Below, in pieces: positions 59,624 to 64,000 of a stretch of DNA of 64,000 nt. The stretch is taken from assembly GCF_001636055.1 (NCBI RefSeq), contig NZ_CP011789.1, positions 620,001 to 684,000 on the forward strand. Direction: 5' to 3'. The notes beneath the pieces are model-generated. The model was not told the origin of the DNA. It worked only from the letters and a program-made list of their open reading frames with translations, and made no database searches. Made by a program: the position numbers and the translations under genes. How positions within the stretch are numbered: the stretch's first letter is position 1; each line of letters starts with the position of its first letter. The DNA comes from Pseudomonas putida (lineage in GTDB: Bacteria; Pseudomonadota; Gammaproteobacteria; Pseudomonadales; Pseudomonadaceae).

Positions 59624-59687
59624 GATCGTTCTCCAAGGGTTCGGTAAGGGGTCAGCGACTGCTTGCTGCTTGAGGTGAATATTGCTC

Positions 59688-59715
59688 GCAAATATTTAGC
59701 GCGCAAAATATATTT
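59688..59715. promoter_or_regulatory. AT-rich direct repeat upstream of DUF2790 gene
   Basis: CGCAAATATTT and GCGCAAAATATATTT occur as near-direct repeats in the gap between the DUF2790 gene and comM. They may form its promoter or a regulator site; nothing more specific can be said. Confidence 0.3.
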
Positions 59716-59766
59716 CCGCTATGGAGAAGATTGAGAGGGGTAATCGGTGGTTGTGCGGACGTTGGG

Positions 59767-61019
59767 TCAACTGCCGGGGCGGTATTGCAGTGCCTCAGCC
59801 AGATGGGGGCGGTCGATGTGATCGGCTTGTTCAAGGTCGGCCAGGGTGCGGGCGACCTTGAGCAGACGGTGAGCGGCGCGCAACGAAAGGTTGAGTCGCT
59901 CGCACGCGCCCTCCAGCCATGACTGGTCGGCGGCTTTCAGGTCGCAATGCTTGCGCAGGCCTGGCATATCGAGAAACGCGTTGGCACAACCCTGGCGGCG
60001 CTGTTGCCGCTCGCGGGTCTGGGCGACCTGGGCGGCGACGCTGGCGCTGGTCTCGCCACTGGGCTGGTGGCTGAGGGTGGTGCTTTCGCGTGCGACGGTC
60101 AGGTGCAGGTCGATGCGGTCGAGCAGCGGGCCCGAGAGCTTGTTGCGGTAGCGCTGGATCTGCTCAGGGCTGCACCGGCAGCGGGCTGCCGGGTCGCCCA
60201 GGTAGCCGCAGGGGCAGGGGTTCATCGCCGCTACAAGCTGAAAGCGCGCAGGAAAGCGCACCCGGTCCCGGGCCCGTGAAATCACGATCTCGCCAGACTC
60301 CAGCGGCTCGCGCAGCACCTCCAGCACACGCCGTTCGAACTCGGGCAGTTCGTCGAGAAACAGCACCCCATGATGGGCCAGGGTGATTTCCCCAGGCTGT
60401 GGCCGACTGCCGCCACCGACCAGTGCCGGGCCCGACGCGCTGTGATGAGGATGGCGAAACGGCCGCTGTGGCCAGCAGTCGATCGGTGCCTTGCCGCTGA
60501 CCGACTGGATGGCCGCAACCTCCAGCGCCTCGTGCTCGTCCAGCGGCGGCAGCAAGCCCGGCAGGCGGCTGGCAAGCAAGGTCTTGCCAGTGCCGGGTGG
60601 CCCGGTAAACAGCAGATTGTGCGCCCCCGCCGCCGCGACCAGAAGGGCGCGCTTGGCCGCGATCTGCCCCTGTACTTCGCTGAGGTCCGGATAGGGGCGC
60701 GCGCGTAGCATCAAGCCGTTGGCGGCATAGGCTGGCAGCGGTGCCTGGCCATTGAGGTGCGCCACCAGCTCCTGCAGATGCCCGACCGCATACACCACCA
60801 GCCCACTGGCCAAACTCGCCTCCTCGGCATTCTCCCGCGGCACCACTAGTGCCCGCCCGGCCTCCCGCGCCGCCAGCGCCGCTGGCAGCACGCCCTGCAC
60901 TGGGCGCAATGCCCCGGATAGCGCCAACTCGCCCAGGCATTCGAAATCGACCAAGGTCGCCACCGGCACCTGGCCGTTGGCGGCGAGGATGCCCAGGGCG
61001 ATGGCAAGGTCGTAGCGGC
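59767..61019 (-). pseudogene. comM: comM, 5' part removed by insertion
   Basis: The remaining frame encodes about 416 residues of a Mg-chelatase-like AAA+ ATPase, the ComM branch-migration helicase for natural transformation. It keeps Walker A FTGPPGTGKTLLA, Walker B GVLFLDELPEF, the MNPCPCGYLGD zinc-like segment and the C-terminal domain. A full ComM has about 497 residues, so about 81 N-terminal ones are missing. The frame is homologous from RYDLAIALGIL and meets foreign sequence at 61019/61020; a stop codon follows at 61030-61032. No native start remains. A GTG at 60969 could start only a truncated protein. Confidence 0.9.
61015..61019. repeat. Presumed 5-bp target duplication at transposon end
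   Basis: The comM bases GCGGC lie directly before the TGT end of the element. Tn7-like elements duplicate 5 bp, but the other end is outside the window, so this cannot be confirmed here. Confidence 0.35.
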
Positions 61020-61041
61020 TGTCTACGGGTTAGTTTGCAAT

Positions 61042-61190
61042 CATGGACGCTCTATAACTCCTTGTTTTCCATCCTGAAATAGTTAGTGCTACGTCCATGC
61101 CTTAGAGCTTGCTGTGCGGTTTCAAATATCGGTGTACGTCCATGCTAACCGCGTGTCTGCGAGAGAGAAATTCTAGTTACGGACGTACAC
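61042..61190. repeat. Four copies of a CATGGACGTA-like motif near element end
   Basis: The copies are CATGGACGC at 61042 (plus), ACGTCCATGC at 61091 (minus orientation), TGTACGTCCATGC at 61133 (minus) and TACGGACGTACAC at 61178 (plus). They lie in the noncoding gap between the comM break and the first element gene, and are candidate TnsB/TniA-binding sites. Confidence 0.6.
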
Positions 61191-61307
61191 AGAACCATGA
61201 GCGGTGGACAGAAAAATATCGCATGACAGATTTTCTAGGACCACGCAGTGAGGTATCTTTAGGGTAACAATTTCTGAATACAACCATATCTAGGGACTGG
61301 AGTCTGA

Positions 61308-63149
61308 ATGCATATTACAAGGGTACAAATAGAAGAAGGTTTTTTGGATGGCCTGGATGTAAGCTTCACTCCGGGGTTGAATGCAATAATAGGTGCGCGT
61401 GGAACTGGCAAGACTTCATTGATTGAGATAATTAGGTTTTGCCTTGACGTCACTAGTACCTCGGCAGAAACCACGAGAAAAAGTAAGGATCATGCGCTGT
61501 CGATACTTGGATCTGGGCAAGTGACAGTTACTATAGCAGATAATGAGCAACTAATATTAGTGACTCGAACTGCTATGGATGATGTTCCCAGAGCGACATC
61601 GAATTATCGTAAACCTGTAATTTTTTCGCAGACTGAAATCGAAACCGTTGGGCTCGAGGCTACAGGCAGGCTTAGGTTATTGGATGGTTTTGTAAAATTA
61701 AAGCAAGATACCGATCTGGACGAACGAGATATCATAAGTGAGTGCCGCAACCTGACGCGGCAGGTAGAATCCTGCCGCAGAGAAATTGATGAGCTCGAGC
61801 AAACGCAAAAAGGGCTGCCTAGTCTCCATGAGGAGCTAAAGAAAATAGCCTATGCAGAGCAGGAGGTATCTAAAAGCTCCCTCGCTTTGCAGGAGAAAGC
61901 CCAGCATCTAAACCAGAGATCTAACGAAATCTCAAACATCAGTGTCGTTCTCCAACAGGTGAACAGGCTCAGGGATGGCGTGGCTGGATGGAGTCATGAG
62001 GTAAAAAAGAGTGCCGAGTATTCACTGCCCGATGACTTAGATTCTGCGCTAACGGCGTCCATAGCACCGTCAGCATTACCGTTAGTGCAAAAAATAAAAG
62101 AAATGAGAAAGCGGATGAATGCAGAGCTTGGGAACGTAATCGCTACATATCATGAATTAGACGCCATCGTAAAAAAATGCACCGCGGATAAAATAGCACA
62201 GGAAGATGTTGCGAGGCAGTTGAGGATCGAGATTGAGGGTGTGCAATCTGGTTCAGGCGCAGTTCTAAGAAAAGGGCAAGAGCTTAGAGAGAATATCGCT
62301 AAGCTGGAGTCTATAACTGCCTACCTGACTCAGCGCAAAGATATGCTGAAGGCTCTGATAGATAGAAGAGCAATCGCCTTGGATCAGCTTGACACAATAC
62401 GCTCTGCTCGTTTCCAAGCCAGGCAAGAGGCAGCGAATTGGCTGAATAAGTTAGTGGGCCCAAATATAAGAGTTTCGATTTATAGAAACGGGCAAGTAAA
62501 AAAATTCTCAGCTTCTATTTCTGAGAGTTTGAGGGGGAGTGGGCTGCGGTACGCTGAAGTTGCTGACGATATCGCTGAAAATTTAAGCCCGAGGGCGCTG
62601 ATGGAAGCAGTTGATAATTTTGATACTGAGGCCATAGCTGACGCAGCTAATATTACATTGGATCGCGCTTCGAGAATCCTCTCGCATCTGAAGGGCTGCG
62701 ATTTGGGGGAGCTGTGTACTATAAATATTGAAGACGAAGTTTCGCTTCAGCTTTTAGATGGTACCGACTATAAAGATATATCGGAGCTATCTACTGGGCA
62801 GCGGTGTACAGTTGTATTGCCCCTCATCCTTTCCCACATGAACCGAATGTTGATTGTAGATCAGCCTGAAGATCATATTGACAACGCGTTTATTGCAGAA
62901 ACACTGATAAAGGTTATCGTTTCAAGAGGGGGGAAGGGGCAAATAATATTTTCTACTCATAATCCCAACATTCCGGTATTAGGGAATGCTGATATGGTAC
63001 TACACCTAGGATCTGACGGTCGTCGTGGATTTAGGATGTCAGCTGGACCGCTTCAAGAGCAAGATATAGTATCGGCTATCAGTACCGTTATGGAAGGAGG
63101 CGCAGCAGCCTTCTCCAAACGTGCGGAATTCTACAACGGGAATTCTTGA
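61308..63149 (+). CDS. SMC/Rad50-like ATPase of a putative two-gene system
   Basis: The 613-residue protein has an N-terminal ATPase half with Walker A GARGTGKTS (29-37), a coiled-coil middle (about 125-365) and a C-terminal half with ABC signature LSTGQR (494-499), Walker B LIVDQPED (Asp518, Glu521), D-loop HIDN and H-loop STHNPNIP. The order and DQPED motif resemble the ATPase part of TrlF/Ppl and RecF/Rad50-type proteins; no PHP, TOPRIM or nuclease domain is seen. The ATG at 61308 has GGAG 5 bp upstream. Only one base separates it from the next gene. Codon use is AT-rich and foreign. A defence role is inferred from the mobile setting. Confidence 0.85.
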   Translation: MHITRVQIEEGFLDGLDVSFTPGLNAIIGARGTGKTSLIEIIRFCLDVTSTSAETTRKSKDHALSILGSGQVTVTIADNEQLILVTRTAMDDVPRATSNYRKPVIFSQTEIETVGLEATGRLRLLDGFVKLKQDTDLDERDIISECRNLTRQVESCRREIDELEQTQKGLPSLHEELKKIAYAEQEVSKSSLALQEKAQHLNQRSNEISNISVVLQQVNRLRDGVAGWSHEVKKSAEYSLPDDLDSALTASIAPSALPLVQKIKEMRKRMNAELGNVIATYHELDAIVKKCTADKIAQEDVARQLRIEIEGVQSGSGAVLRKGQELRENIAKLESITAYLTQRKDMLKALIDRRAIALDQLDTIRSARFQARQEAANWLNKLVGPNIRVSIYRNGQVKKFSASISESLRGSGLRYAEVADDIAENLSPRALMEAVDNFDTEAIADAANITLDRASRILSHLKGCDLGELCTINIEDEVSLQLLDGTDYKDISELSTGQRCTVVLPLILSHMNRMLIVDQPEDHIDNAFIAETLIKVIVSRGGKGQIIFSTHNPNIPVLGNADMVLHLGSDGRRGFRMSAGPLQEQDIVSAISTVMEGGAAAFSKRAEFYNGNS

Positions 63150-63150
63150 G

Positions 63151-64000
63151 ATGACTCGTGAAGAAGCCCTTTATGCGATAGCTAACGGAACATCACATAG
63201 CAGGTTTACCGCTTTAGGGGTTTTGGAACGAGTTGCCCTCCCTACAGATATAGAGTTGCTGATGAAGCTTCAGACGACCGAGGCTGACTTGTACGTTAAA
63301 AAACGTATCGAGAGAGTCGTATCGAAACTTCACAAAAATTTGCCTGAGAAAACTGAAGTAGATGACGATATAGTACCTGCTGAGGTGAAAAGAAAGGTAA
63401 GAGCGGACGCAATTGAGTGGGTGGCAGGACTATTGCTCCATGAGATAGGTTCAAAGCTAGGGCTTTTGGCGAGCGAAATTTCACAGGATGTTCCAAATTT
63501 TGAAAGCTCCAACTCAATGCGACGAATTGAACAGCTGCAGGATACATTCGATGGAATTGAGCAGTTAAAAAAGGCAACCTCATCTCCTAAACCAATAGAA
63601 ATGGATCTTTCCGAGTTCATTCGTGATTCGGTTGAAGTGGAGCGAATTGGTAGAGATGTGGAGGCGTCCTATGTTGGGATTTCACCACTTATTATATTCT
63701 GCGACCGAGGTTTATTAGGCCTTGCGTTGTGCAATGGTATAAAAAATGCCATGGAGGCTGCAATGTCAGTGCGTTCTGAGGTTCGTGCTCCGATGATTGT
63801 GGTTAGCTGGGGGCAGACCGACAAAGACAACTGGATAACAATTATTGACAATGGTCCTGGGTTACCTAGTAGCTCAGCTAGATCGTTTGTTCTTGGAGAG
63901 TCTTCTAAGTCTGGGCATTTAGGCTTTGGTCTCGGAATTGCCAGGCAGGCAATTGAAACACTTCACGGCTCTGTCGAACTCCGAAACTCTGGGGCTGATG
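63151..64000 (+). CDS. HEAT-like/GHKL ATPase (histidine-kinase-like) partner, 3' end outside window
   Basis: The frame is open from ATG 63151 to the window end (283 codons). Residues about 1-65 look like HEAT-type helical repeats (ALGVLERVALPTDIELLMKL, YVKKRIERVVSKL). An H-box-like segment follows (LLLHEIGSKLGLLASEI, His97), then a GHKL ATPase domain with N-box NGIKNAMEA (Asn199), D-box DNGPGLP (Asp233) and G2 loop SGHLGFGLGIARQAIE (255-270). There is no transmembrane or sensor domain. It could be a soluble histidine kinase or a MORC/MutL-like ATPase. It begins one base after the SMC-like gene and must be co-translated with it. Confidence 0.82.
   Translation, partial: MTREEALYAIANGTSHSRFTALGVLERVALPTDIELLMKLQTTEADLYVKKRIERVVSKLHKNLPEKTEVDDDIVPAEVKRKVRADAIEWVAGLLLHEIGSKLGLLASEISQDVPNFESSNSMRRIEQLQDTFDGIEQLKKATSSPKPIEMDLSEFIRDSVEVERIGRDVEASYVGISPLIIFCDRGLLGLALCNGIKNAMEAAMSVRSEVRAPMIVVSWGQTDKDNWITIIDNGPGLPSSSARSFVLGESSKSGHLGFGLGIARQAIETLHGSVELRNSGAD

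Larger units (their letters stand above)
61020..64000 (+). mobile_element. End of a Tn7-like/TniA-type element inserted in comM (continues past window)
   Basis: The sequence starts TGTCTACGGG at the comM break. It is much richer in A and T than the host, with abundant AAA, ATA and TTA codons, and has no REPs. Four copies of a CATGGACGTA-like motif lie in the first 170 bp, resembling the repeated transposase-binding sites at Tn7-type ends. No transposase gene is within the window, so the class is inferred from the site, the terminal TGT and the repeats. Confidence 0.7.

Noticed and set aside
61030..61307. Additional gene between the comM break and the SMC-like gene
   Set aside because: No frame with a ribosome site and meaningful length is seen; the stretch holds the repeated motifs and presumably the promoter.

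Overview
The window is a chromosomal segment of a fluorescent Pseudomonas, most likely of the P. putida group. The evidence is the very high GC content, the many copies of the P. putida type REP palindrome (core GCGGGCTTGCCCGCGAA), a cysteine-poor (Mg-type) HemB, and blocks of genes in P. putida order: dadA-dadX, ppk-ppx-trxA-rho-ubiD, zapA-6S RNA-ygfA, pepP-ubiH, gcvT-gcvH, hglS-LysR-amaB-amaA. Almost all of the window is ordinary core genome. The exception is the last 3 kb, which is visibly AT-rich and foreign.

Layout. 1-3.5 kb: the 3' part of dadA, then dadX (D-/L-alanine catabolism), a cupin-type XRE regulator and a secreted cytochrome c5. 3.6-10.3 kb: a tandem REP array, a CoA-transferase-family enzyme, xpt, rep helicase and a GGDEF-EAL protein. 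10.3-18 kb: a MATE exporter divergent from a LysR gene, a cytochrome c/FTR1 iron permease, a DUF188 protein, elbB, a sterol-desaturase-like membrane protein and a DedA protein whose 3' ends overlap. 18-28 kb: hemB, ppk and ppx (polyphosphate synthesis and breakdown, convergent), trxA, rho, ubiD and a flavin/iron-sulfur reductase. 28-33.5 kb: ChaC-like protein, quinone reductase, FliL-like protein, EVE protein, a 49-residue membrane protein, ygfA, 6S RNA, zapA and ygfB. 33.3-37.6 kb: the pepP-ubiH-DUF4442-ubiI ubiquinone operon. 37.7-42.2 kb: an iron(III) ABC binding protein and permease, then gcvT and gcvH without gcvP. 42.2-47.8 kb: the L-pipecolate/2-aminoadipate branch of lysine catabolism (hglS, LysR, amaB, amaA). 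47.8-55.4 kb: an MscS-like channel with a cyclic-nucleotide-type domain, two YcaC-family hydrolase genes encoding the same protein, an ABM-domain membrane protein, a Tat-exported amidohydrolase, a LysR gene and an alpha/beta hydrolase. 55.6-59.7 kb: a HigBA toxin-antitoxin pair, a Kef-type antiporter, a secreted esterase and a DUF2790 protein.

59.8-64 kb is the most interesting part. comM is cut after its conserved RYDLAIALGIL segment (junction 61019/61020). The sequence that follows starts with TGT, carries four copies of a CATGGACGTA-like motif within about 170 bp, and is AT-rich. This looks like the end of a Tn7-like or TniA-type transposon inserted in comM, a known island site. Its first cargo is a compact two-gene unit: a Rad50/RecF/TrlF-like SMC-type ATPase, followed one base later by a protein with a HEAT-like N-terminus, a histidine-kinase-like H-box and a GHKL ATPase domain. 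I do not recognise this pair as a named anti-phage system; it is the best candidate here for an undescribed one. The second gene and the rest of the element run off the window.

Regulatory sites seen directly include T-N11-A palindromes beside all three LysR genes, with a second copy upstream of the other ycaC-like gene; a perfect operator inside the higBA promoter; two weak Fur-box-like sites; the 6S RNA promoter; and a structured gcvT leader.
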